The position numbers were made by a program, and so were the translations under genes. Below are positions 53,529 through 64,000 of a stretch of 64,000 nt of DNA, piece after piece. The first letter of the stretch is position 1, and each line of letters opens with the position of its first letter. Below the pieces are notes generated by a model. That model did not search any database. It was not told where the DNA came from and saw nothing but the letters and a program-made list of their open reading frames with translations. This stretch comes from Isoetes taiwanensis (lineage: Eukaryota; Streptophyta; Lycopodiopsida; Isoetales; Isoetaceae), in NCBI GenBank assembly GCA_021234155.1, contig JAJEKV010000066.1:4821153-4885152 (forward strand), written 5' to 3'.

Positions 53529-56410
53529 ATTTTTTAGATTTTTAAAAGGTCCTTATCGACACTTTCATCTCACCGGGTCCTTTCAGGTCAGGATCTGCTA
53601 TGGAATACATTCCTTTCTTCTTTGATCCTTCTTTGATCCTTGAGACTCTTTTCCCGGCTCGATCAACCATGAAGTCAAGGCCACCGAGGGAAACCAAAGG
53701 CGGGGAGTTCCTCTTCAACAAGGATTCCCTATGAGTATAAGGATACGGACCCTATCTTGATAATCCAATACTGGGATCAAATCTTTGTGCTTGACAGTAA
53801 GAAAGATCAAACTTGGGTTAAGATGAAGGAGCTTAAGGCAGCTTTTTGATATTATTCTAGAGCAACAGAAGCAATAACTGTATGGGGATACAAAAGGAGG
53901 GTCAGATTATAGTTTGCAGGTTGGAAATGCAGAGGTTAGAAAATCAGTATGCTGAAGGAAAGGCGAGTGACAGAGACCTAGTTTGGCAGATGCTCCAGAA
54001 ACTCCAGGAAATGGATCTTCTTCTCTACCAATTGATCGGGGTTAAATCAGGACACTCCAAAGAGGACTGCCGCAGTCTCAAAAAATCAGATTTTTTAGAA
54101 GATCAATGCGGAAATGCCGCAGCAAAGAAAGGGTCCGGGTCAAGAACTGGAGGATTTGGGATGGAAATCCAAAGCTTCTTTCAGGTTGGTTAAAATATGG
54201 GAGGAGGCTGATGACCATGTTATTGAAAATTTCCGCAGGGAGTTCAGGAATAAAATGCCAACTTTTGACAATGACACTCTCAAAGATGTGGACATGGAGT
54301 ATATAGCCTACCAACCCCGGAAGCGACTAATAAATGTGAGATACTGTGATAGCAATGGCTACTTCCATCCAATTGAAGCGGCAGTTTGGAGTGTACCAAC
54401 CGTAACATGCTCTCAAGAAAGAACCCGGACAAGAACGAAACGAAAATCTCGGATCAAATGCTGAAGTCCCTCGGTTCCAAACCATGGGTAAAATACGACA
54501 AGATCAATGGTAAATCTTATAAGAATGCTTTGCTTTTAATCCTTCCGATTCTAGTAATCAGATCTAATAAGGAAAGTGAGGACCTTCTTGATTTGGATGC
54601 TATTAATGATAACTCGCTATTATTAGAAATTCTAAGCATGGTATTCTCGATCCACTTCCCTTTAAGTGCCCTTCTATGGGGAGGTTAAGTATTGGATAAC
54701 TAAATCTCAGCCATCCCTATTCTTTTCCATCCTCAAACCGGATCAAAAAACATTCCAAATTATTTGTAGGGAGGAAAGAAATGTGAGCCATATCCTCCTC
54801 CGTAAAAATCCATTCTATCCTTGGGGCTTATAGTGTATCCGATGAAATGGGATCCCAACTATGTTCCGGGATTTCTCGGCCATGCTACCACCACATGGAT
54901 TTCCAAGATCTAATCTTCCTCCCGGTTTTTGACGGCCTCTCATTTGAAAGCCATTGCTAGTAAACCTGGGGAGGTCATTCAGATCTCCATCCCCAAACCA
55001 AGATCCCTGCTAGTACCAGATTGAGGAAGAAAATTCCCCCTCGGTGGATAAAATCCCTTGCAAAATAAGCAGCTCTAAATTTATTGACCTCCAAATATCC
55101 TATTCCAAAGAGCCTCGTGGCCAATATCCAAAGGGAGACAACTTATAAAAAGGGTAAAGAGAAAGTCAAAGATAACACCCCCGATCAAGCATCAGGTCCG
55201 GAGACCTAAAAAGCGGTATGTAGAGGAAAAAGGGGAGGGAAGTGGCAAGAATAAGGAAATCATGGTCATTGAAGATCCCACCCTCCTTCTCTACCTATCC
55301 CTAATCTTCGTGGGATCCACCAAGAAGGCGTAATTATTGTGCAATTCCCTCCCAAGTTTCTTATCCGATCGACCCCAAGAACTTTGTGGCCTCCTCCATA
55401 AGTACCCAAGGCGTGGTTCATAACGGATGGCCCATGGATATGGATATGAATGAAGATTCTGAAAATTTGATCAGACCTAGATCGCAGACCAATTTTAACT
55501 TGGAATGGAATCTTGTTACTAGAAGAAGGAAGAAGGGAAAAGGAAATGAGAAGAAAATGATCATGGGACCTTAAGGTCTCCAAGGAAAACCAAACCCCCG
55601 CTTAAAATGGATATAAATCTTAAAGGTATTACCCGAACCCGCAGGCATTAATTCTAATGTGAAAAGAGGAAGGGTGAAGGTTTGTCCGCATCTATGAATT
55701 TAGACTTCATTTTCTTTTCAAGAACACAAGATCCATGATGATAGTATTGATAATATAATTAGAGAAGTGCTGCTATTAATTTCAACCATTGGTCTATAAA
55801 AAGCAAAACAATTCTTCTAAGCAGTATTTCTATTGCTTGGCATAATAGGATTAATCTAAGTGATATGCATGATGCAGATAGTAGTAAGAGATGGCAGATT
55901 TACATGGCAATATAGGGAACAATAGGATTGCTTTTGTGAATATTTATGCCTATCATCAAATTTACCGAGAGGGCTCATATGGAATATTATAACTAATGGT
56001 TTGAATAGTATCCCTTATGATGAGATCATAATGGGGGTGATTTTAATATGGTTACTCATGAGTATATGAGGAGTGCTAACTTCAGAGCCCTTAGCTGGGG
56101 ATGAGAATGATAAATGGATGACTCGCTACAAATCACCACCTAAATTTGGCAAGAGTGGTCCCTCATTCCTATAGCTGGAATAACCACGTAATCCACCCTT
56201 ATCCGGCCGCCTTCATGATAGGTTTTACCCGTTGAATCATTATGGAACAAACAGCTCTAGAGTCTCCAACCTTTCGAATTACACTATCTCCATCATTATC
56301 CCCAAACTTTATTAATATCAACGCCAACAATAATCGAGGAAAAGGAATTTTACTTTAAGCTTAATACTAATCTTCTGGATCAAGATGATTTTATTACCAG
56401 GTTAGCTCAG

Positions 56411-57154
56411 GTGTTGGAGATGGAAGATAAGCCCAGTAATGAACTCGGGTGGATGGATTGGTGGGTTAAGACCTCCAAAAACATAAAGAATTGGTTAAAA
56501 GTTTGGGGGAAGGAGATACATCAGAAAGAGACTATTCACCTGCAAGAGTTGAGAAATCAGTATGGAATAGCTCAAGGACAGAATAAGGAGAATCTTAAAA
56601 TTCAGATTGAAAGGGAAGAAATCAAGATTGCAAGGGGTTGGAAGACTAAAGCCAAAGTCAAAGAGCTAAGGGAAGATGAGAGGGCCAATTCCAAATACTT
56701 TTTCATTAAGGCAAAAGGGAGGATTAAGAAGAATCATATATATAGTGTTCTTTGGGAGGGAAATAATATTGTTGAGGACAACCATCTCAAAGAGGCTGCT
56801 AAGGAGCATTTTATCAGAATTATGGGTACTATCAGGGATACGAACTCTCAAGACATTCATAACTTCATTGATATTCAGGCCAGAGTTACTAACGCCATGA
56901 ACAACAGCATGTCTAGACCTTTCAACAACGAGGAAATCTTTAAGGTGCTAAATGAAATGGAAAATGGCAAAACTCCGGGTCCGGATGGCCTCCCTGCTGA
57001 ATTCTTCAAGAAGGCTTGGGGGCTTTTGGGTAATTTTGTGGTTTTCATTGCTAATGAATTCTTACTAACCAAAGGTTTGACCGCAGGATCAATACTAGCC
57101 TTATTGTTTCTCATACCTAAAATGGACATGCCCATCTCCTTTTCTCGATTATAG
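56411..57154 (+). CDS. LINE reverse transcriptase, N-terminal segment
   Basis: 247 open codons: a linker with Lys/Glu-rich helices, then RT block 1 (NGKTPGPDGLPAEFFKKAW, about 56,965-57,020). Ends at a stop before the WRPISL-type block; downstream RT blocks continue in other frames (57,172-57,700). Confidence 0.8.
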   Translation: MLEMEDKPSNELGWMDWWVKTSKNIKNWLKVWGKEIHQKETIHLQELRNQYGIAQGQNKENLKIQIEREEIKIARGWKTKAKVKELREDERANSKYFFIKAKGRIKKNHIYSVLWEGNNIVEDNHLKEAAKEHFIRIMGTIRDTNSQDIHNFIDIQARVTNAMNNSMSRPFNNEEIFKVLNEMENGKTPGPDGLPAEFFKKAWGLLGNFVVFIANEFLLTKGLTAGSILALLFLIPKMDMPISFSRL

Positions 57155-59795
57155 GCCTATCTCACTATCCAATGTGCTCTATGTTTATTTCGTGTTCAAT
57201 TGCAGCTAGAGTCAAGCCTATCCTTGATGAGATCATAAGTAAGACACAAAGTGCATACTTGAAAGGGAGGTACATCTTGGACAATGTTGCAGCAGCATCT
57301 CTAGGGATTAGTTGGGCCAGGGAAACTAAACAAAACATAGGGCTTCAAATTGGACATCACCAAAGCCTTCGACTTTTGAAGTTGGAAATTTTTGGGGAAT
57401 GTAGCCGGAGTTTAGGATTCTCAGAAGAGGTAATTTCTATTTTTCATGGCGATTCTGAAAACTCAAGATCAGCTGTCCTAATCAATGGGGAATGCGGCCC
57501 CTTCTTTGACATAAAAAGAGGAGTAAAACAAGGTTGCCCCCGGCACCTTTTTTTATTTTTAATAGTCATGGAGGGTTTGCATAGTAATTTCCAGAAGCTT
57601 AGAAATCTTAATGGGCTTAAAGGGCTCAAACTCCCCTAATCAAGAGATGGAAGATATTTCAATGTTCATTTTGCGATGATACCTTTCTTTTTATGAAACT
57701 GACAACCGGGGCCTATTCAAACCGCATGCCAGATCCTCAAGACTTTGGAAGATGCTCGGATGCAATATCAACCCGACCAAGACAAAGCTGATTTCAAGGG
57801 ATCGACTAAAGGGGAGCAAGCAGCCTTTATCTCTTGGATGTATGTATCTCTCTCCTACCACCAAAACCAAAATCTTGGGATCCCCTATGCAATTAGAGTG
57901 AACGCGAAAGTGATCCCGTGGGGGGGATCTCTTGGACAAGTTCTGGGTGAAGGTGGACTCTCTTAACTCTAAATTTCTTTCTAAGAATGGTAGGGCTATT
58001 CTTGCAAACTCAAGTTATCTCCTCTTTCTCGTGTTTATCACCATCTATTATTATGGCCCCTAAAAGGTCTATTCTAAAATGCAAAGTATTATTGGTAGAT
58101 TCATTGCAGGGGGTACAAACAAGATGTCGGATTCCGGCCTCCATGAAGGAGTGTTGCAAAACTAAAAGTATGGGGGATTGGGGTTATTAACATCGAAAAG
58201 CAAGCAACCGCTTTAGCTGCTAAATACTTCTACTGAGCTTTGCAGAGGATGGATTCATCACCCGCCAAAGCTCGATCAAGCATTATATCGGAGATGCGCC
58301 ATCCCTTTGGGTGAGGGACTTAAGAGTAACCTTCCTTTACATTTTCTTTCCCTTCACCATCCCAAATTCCATCCCCGATTATTAAGAAGTGCAATCACAA
58401 GGACGAGGTTAAGGCATGTACACTTTGGAGCGAGGGCCTTCGTGATCAAGCAATTTTCCTCGAGCCCTTCTCTTATTTTGATGATCCCAATACGTTTAGC
58501 CTCTCATTTCCCCAACCCAACCAAACAATGGACTAAAGGTGGAATTGCGTTCTCATCGTGTGACACACACACCCCACTCATTACACTCCTCCGTTTGAGG
58601 ATCTGGAAGAGTCTCAGATGTTTTTCAATAGTATTACACGTAACTTGTTAGTGGTCGGCGGGCGGCACTATTCTCAAGATTCGTGGCAATATAAATGTCT
58701 GGGGTGGATACAGTTAAAAGCTTATAAATTCCTCAATGCAGATCGTGATATACCAATCCATATCAAATGGAATACTCCATCACATGAGAATCAAAAGGAA
58801 TCTCATATTTCTTTGGAAGTGCCCAATTCAATCTAAAAGTAAAAGCCTTTATGTGGCGCTTTGGCATAAGGCTCTTCTGCAACAAATTTGAAAGATGGAG
58901 AATGAATATGGCGACTCTAACATTTGTGTGTGCGATGTATGCGTGGATCGTGAAGATGAGAATCATCTTTCGTAAACCGCCTATGGGCCTAATGGACTCG
59001 AGTTAGCCGAGACTGAAGCATTATGCCCAATTCCAGGACCATGAGCCCTTTACCTGACTTTCTTCTTCCCTAAAACTATCACCATGATTTATCTTCCTCC
59101 TTTGAGGATGGAAGGGAAGAAATTCCCCGATCTTCAAAGAGGAGATTATTTGGCCTCGTGCTATCATTGAGCAAACTAAATATGATATTAAATGGATTGC
59201 GGAGATTTTCAGATTCACGCTTGAAACCTTATCCTTATCTAACTTTATTTTGAAATTCAGGGAATTCTCGTTGGTAAAGAAGGCGTGGAAAAGGATTGAC
59301 CTTCACTCTATCGCGCTTATTAACCCGCTTGGGGTCGAAGATCCCGACAGCAACATGCAGCGCATAACAATCGCAATCGGTAGCTTCTGGTAACACGTAC
59401 CATGATGCAAAGAGGACATTTTACGCGGGCCAAAGACAAGAGCGAAGATTTAATCCCAGCAGCTCATTTATGCAAACGCCCATTCTGGCCTATCCACAAG
59501 GCAATTGCCAGCTGAATGTGGAAGAAAGGATCAATGACGCGCCGCAGCCCAAGAAAAGGAGATTTGTGAAAGAAACGTTACTATCTTTATATGATGAAAT
59601 CCTTGAGATATAGGTTCACAAATTAAAACTACCGGTCCAGCTTAATATTTTCTAAGATATTATGTTGAAGGTCTTCATAACCAACCCTACCCAAATCGGT
59701 TTCTTTTTGTAAACATATGTATATACATATGTCCATATGTACAATAAATATCTATATTAATATAAATACTAAGCCTTCAATTAAAAAAAAAGAGA

Positions 59796-61370
59796 AGACT
59801 CCTCCCCCATCGCATTTTACCTCGGGCAGCTTTTAAAATTAAGAGACCCACGACAAGGCTGCAGGTCCCATTATCGTAAGGCTACGGGCCAGTTTTATTA
59901 TTAATTTAATACAAAGGGTTTTTCTCACTGGACCTGATCTAGATCCATTTTCCGCTCAGCACCACGTTACTACGCTCTTGCTGTGGGCTAATGTTGTCTC
60001 CGGCCGCATTACGTAATCTCGACAAAATAAGTTTCATCAGACTGTGATAAGCTCGGCGGGAATCCTTCCTCGGCGAAAACCAGGAACAAAGGGAGCAAAA
60101 AATGGTGCCGGCGATAAAAGGGCACACATACGTAAATCCACCCACTTAATACGCGGAAGAAGAGATGAGGGAGGTGGAGCTCGCCGATTCGAGCCCGTGG
60201 TGCCTTCGAAGGCCAGAGAAACGTACCAGACTGGGTAATTCATTGGAATCGAAGGGAGCCGCCTCGCTATTAAAACCCTCGCAAGAGATGCATCCTAAGG
60301 GGTACGAGTCCGCGGATCGAAGAGCCACCGTGATAAATTTATACGCATGATTAAACTAACTTTCTCATTGTAATTCATGTGCTAAGAAATTAACATATTT
60401 TGACGAAATACCTTTCAACCCAAAAACCTTGTCTCAACGCTTCACCAGATCAATTTTCCTGACCACGATTCCCGCACCTTCTTTCTATGTTTGATTTTAG
60501 TACTTATATTGTTGCAAAATACAAAACTATATTTCCTTCTATTTTCAACAACAACACTTAATGAGTTTTAAATTTAATGTCTCTCTCGTCAAAAACAAGT
60601 TTCTTTTTTTTTTGCCCCTTTTAAAAATGAAAAGGCTTCAAAATGTTGCTTTTTTGGGGTATTTCAATTATTTACTAACAACAATCTATTTTACTCCCTA
60701 TTTTGTCCACTTTTTTTCTCTGTGTTTCCACTTTTAAGTGACGCTTAAACGATCTCTTTAAATAAGTAAGGCTTTCATTTTAAACCTTGTTAGCGGGACC
60801 ACCGTATCAAGTGTTTTCTCCAAATCCCTAATGATCTCCTCCCATGCGTACCCCATAGTAACACATGGATTAACCGAATCCCCAACAACTTGATGGTCTC
60901 GTCCATGCCAGTAATTTCCATGGATAAGCGGAACACATGCTCGGAGCTCTCTGACATCCAATGTCCACAAAGTCGCATTACCCCGCACCCCACAAGAACA
61001 CCAAGCCAAGAAAAAGTATCTAAAAGCATTTGGCAGAAAGCAAGATTCTCATCATTAGTGACTCAGCAAGAGGAACGGTCACCGCATATTGATTGCAAAC
61101 CTTCAGGTGTCAGCCCTCCATTGCAAAGACCATGGAGAAGTCCCTCTCGCCGCTGTAATGGTGAATAACTGCGGACAAGCTCGCAAATGACCGGCATACC
61201 AAGATATCTCTAATTGAAATCCTACCGAGTGAAAGGCATGATCGCCTCACCATGGAACAGACGCCGAAAGCGTAGACATGCAGCCATAATATCCGATGTG
61301 AATTGTTCCCCAAATCCCGCCTTCTTAGCATACAACGACACGATGAATTTCAAATGACATCATCTATGCC
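59796..61370. other. Unassigned; one minus-strand coding-like patch
   Basis: 59,800-60,760 has no gene (short ORFs only, homopolymer T runs at about 60,600). Minus-strand readings at 61,331-60,758 (YHCGHWM-like context, GDSVNPCVTMGYAWEEII, LEKTLDTVVPLTRFK) look protein-like across two frames, but I cannot assign them; probably an eroded retroelement or gene piece. Confidence 0.35.
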
Positions 61371-61520
61371 ATGTTGACCTCCCTTTAAATCGCCTTTGAC
61401 CAAATTTTATTCCATCAATTCAACCACTTGGAAATTGAGAAAGGGGACTAGCAAGCGTTAATAACACCGTAAGGTTTTAGCAAGGTAAGACTTGTTAGGT
61501 TTTTATTTAGGCTTGGTGTC
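61371..61520 (+). repeat. Direct repeat pair, left copy
   Basis: ATGTTGACCTCCCTTTAAATCGCCTTTGAC...AGACTTGTTAGGTTTTTATTTAGGCTTGGTGT matches 63,261-63,424 with indels; the most conserved words are at both ends. Confidence 0.7.
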
Positions 61521-63260
61521 ATGACGCTTTAGGTATTTATACGATAATGAGATACTATATGGGCGACACGCCACCAAATTATGGTCAATAGGGATAACTT
61601 TGGCTAACATAAAAATGGTTTTAGTTGGCGCTAAAATATTAGGGATAATTAATCTAATTAGACTCTAGTTGTGGGTTATCAATTAGCTAAAAGTCACCAA
61701 TAGGGCAAAGGCTTTCACCGCCCGTAAAATGGATTGGGAACTCTGCCAAGTTTAGAGGGCAAATTGAGGTCCCACCCCAACCCATTTGGGAGAGTGGAGG
61801 AAGGAGGGGAGCCACTATCACAGGACTGCATTCTTGAAGAATGGAAGCTCAGGACAAATGGCTCCTGCACTAAGTAGACCGCTTAGTCCCTAGATTAGTT
61901 TGTGCTTCAAACACTTTGGCTAGATGGAATGGTTAATTTCTCTTATATGTTACTATGATGAGATGGATACTTGATTGTGATTGTGTTCTCTTTTCTGCTC
62001 CTCCTCAGGAGAGTAGACCAAAAGCCCCTAGAAGTAGAGATGTTTCTATCTAGAACCCCAAGACCCAGTAATTGCCATCGCGGCACAAGAGCCCACCGGA
62101 TGTGAACTATATCACGATTCAAACACCAAATAATGTGGGTACAATGGGTGAAACGGGGTGGGGTCTGCCTGGCTGGCCAGACCTCTACAATGCCAGGCTT
62201 ACAGTCCCGCCCTCACATTGGGGCCGTGATATGAGTCCTGACACCTCCGGTCGCAGGAACGGTTTAAATGGACGCCCCTGGCTTCGAGGAGGCGCTCACG
62301 GCCTATGGATTTTTGAGTCCATTTTCTTTTCCACCTGCTTTTGTTGTATTGACATGTCAAGTGCTATGCCACTACTTCCCGCTTATGGGCATCATAGTCG
62401 CTGACGCCCCGCCGGATGCTATGTCGGGATAATCATGACTAGATTACAAATTAAAATGCTAAACTCCTGATGCCACACGCCGATATCGCGGCAAGGGATT
62501 CCCAACTCAAAATCTAGATATTTGGGAACCCCCAAGAAGGTCCCAGACATGAGAGCACTTCCATTGGCATGCTATATATCTCACACTCTTATAATATCTA
62601 CTACCGGTCTTATAATTGTACTCATAACCGGGTTTTGAGGATGTCATCATTTGTAAATGTAAGTAGTAGATAAATTTTTGCAATGTAATTCACACAATGC
62701 CAATGTTATGTAAATATTATAGAGAAATATTTATGTAAACACTTAGTCTGGTATGAGTCCATGACATTTATTACTAGTCTCATCTTTGATGCATTTCATC
62801 TCTCATGTCTTCTTCAATCAAATAATATACCATTTACGTTAGAAAGTTGTCCCAAATTGTGCCAAGGTATTTCGAGTAATAAGAATAATGGTATAACTAC
62901 ATTCTGTATTTAAACAATATTTTGTATTTTATGAATTTTGTTGTTCAAGAAAGATCGAGGGCCAGCCATAGGGCCTGATAGGTCTTCATTGGATAGCAAG
63001 GGTTGGCTCATAGCAAACAAGATTACCTTTGTAAGCTAAAAATTATCTTGTTGAAGCATGGAAGCACATTATTCGTCCTTTATTTGGTTTCTTCTTTCTA
63101 CAAAAGTATTGGTTGGCTACTTAAATACGTTTTTCTGTAAGTAAGCTTTCACAACGATACATACAATGCTGCTACTATACAATGTTGCTATTGTACAACA
63201 AGGAAAATGCTTCAATAAGCTCTCACATAAATCCTACACTTACAATGATTTCAATGCTCA
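61521..63260. other. Sequence between the direct repeats; unassigned
   Basis: A 110-codon ORF at 62,072-62,404 contains a GC-rich stretch (GETGWGLPGWPDLYNARLTV) unlike the AT-rich flanks, but it is not recognised. There is no retroelement domain between the repeats. Confidence 0.35.
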
Positions 63261-63424
63261 ATGTTGACTTCCCCTTTAAATCGCCTTTGACTAAAATTTT
63301 ATCTCACCACTCCACTATCTCATTTAAAAAATTGAGAAAACAAAACCAAAAGTATTAGCAAGAAGCACACTGTATATTTTAGCAAGGTGCAAGACTTGTT
63401 AGGTTTTTATTTAGGCTTGGTGTG
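63261..63424 (+). repeat. Direct repeat pair, right copy
   Basis: Partner of 61,371-61,520, same orientation, about 1.9 kb apart. Confidence 0.7.
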
Positions 63425-64000
63425 TCAAATTGCGGCTAAGTTTTTCCTTGTATCATTTGAAGAAGCAATGCTTCAAGTTTTTGTTATTTCATTTGAAAAA
63501 GAAATATTTCTTGTTTTGTAATTCATTTCCATTTAGCATTTCTTAGCTCTTGTTGGTATTTTGGATTTTCAAAAATATTTGTGGAATGGTGTGTACTTCT
63601 GGACCCTCATCTCTTATGGCAATCCCTCGCTCCCATTGATGGATGGGAATATTTTGGATATATGCCGACATATGCCAGATATTCCTTGTAAACTCCATTT
63701 AAACCTGTTGCAAGATCAATAAAGTTTTGAAGTTTATTTAAGTTGGCTTTCCGCCATATCCTATTGATAACTATAACAATTTCACATGACATATGATTAT
63801 CAATAATGTACTGCCATCGATACAACCTTTAGATGGCTTTAAGTGACAAGGTACCTTGCCCCATTGTTATGCATGGATGAATTCTTCATTTGACTGTAGA
63901 GGCACAACTTGGACTCACTATGTAAGCAATTTATATGTACGTGATACCCAAATTTTTAGATACACTAGCAATACGTAATTGAACGAAGTGGCTACTGGAA
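63425..64000. other. Unassigned
   Basis: AT-rich, only short ORFs, no motifs seen. Confidence 0.4.

Larger units (their letters stand above)
53055..59795 (+). mobile_element. L1-type LINE, near full length, inactive
   Basis: ORF1-like part 53,055-about 55,570 includes a knuckle remnant SGHSKEDCRSL (about 54,047-54,080). The endonuclease motif GGDFNMVTHE is at about 56,034-56,063. The RT ORF 56,411-57,154 has EDERANSKYFFIKAKGRI and GKTPGPDGLPAEFFKKAW; then QSAYLKGRYILDN, IKRGVKQGCP (about 57,510-57,540) and a degraded active-site box FCDDTFLF (about 57,668-57,690). A zf-RVT remnant CVCDVCVDREDENH follows at about 58,930-58,970. An A-rich tail sits at about 59,776-59,795. Stops and frameshifts throughout. 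L1 order is complete, making this the most complete LINE in the window. Confidence 0.85.

Noticed and set aside
60165-60215. tRNA-like B box (GATTCGAGCCC) near 60,187, possible tRNA or SINE head
   Set aside because: No acceptor stem, A box or cloverleaf could be formed around it, and no family copies were seen.

Overview
This window looks like nuclear DNA from a land plant with a large, repeat-rich genome. The evidence is Ty1/Copia elements (one primed by initiator Met-tRNA), Ty3/Gypsy remnants, three L1-type LINEs with the plant zf-RVT zinc finger, terminal hairpins of the Helitron type, a plant-like actin exon fragment and spliceosomal introns. Extreme nesting and age of repeats, together with a VLIG/VWA-type giant gene that I associate with seed-free plants rather than crops, suggest a fern, lycophyte or gymnosperm. 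The species is not determinable from the sequence.

Layout. 1-738 ends with a Helitron-type 3' terminus. 739-3,110 holds decayed fragments, including a LINE zinc finger on the minus strand. 3,310-5,970 is an internally deleted Copia element and its 3' LTR. 6,295-14,038 is the main host locus: a multi-exon gene for a very large protein with an acidic N-terminus, a large helical and beta-rich middle, a VLIG/GBP-like GTPase, a Cys-rich finger region and a C-terminal von Willebrand A domain. It carries several frameshifts. A coding exon is split by an 806-bp TIR element with a TTA duplication, and the gene ends at a Helitron terminus four bases beyond a splice donor. 14,042-18,300 has no recognisable gene.

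18,302-26,640 holds one arm of a dispersed repeat, an unrecognised multi-exon gene (19,249 onward) broken within an exon by a Copia element (20,184-about 23,480), a candidate 3' exon of the same gene (24,080-24,538), a hexamer minisatellite and a fold-back element. 26,650-29,525 is a 5'-truncated LINE. 29,690-32,309 is a decayed minus-strand gene with a RING-like zinc finger. A 4.35-kb LINE (32,362-36,714, minus strand) with an 11-bp target duplication sits about 50 bp upstream of that gene's first codon.

37,000-46,140 is a graveyard: a second LINE type, a Gypsy fragment, fold-back elements with arms of about 111 bp, a Helitron terminus and an actin exon fragment. 46,543-48,092 is a probable 1,550-bp solo LTR. 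48,093-53,050 has no supported coding content. 53,055-59,795 is a nearly full-length but dead L1-type LINE. 59,796-64,000 is mostly unassigned apart from a direct-repeat pair.

No operons, CRISPR arrays, tRNA or rRNA genes were seen. The genes do not form a pathway. The biology of the window is a history of transposon insertion into at least three host genes (VLIG-VWA, the unrecognised gene, and the RING-like gene).
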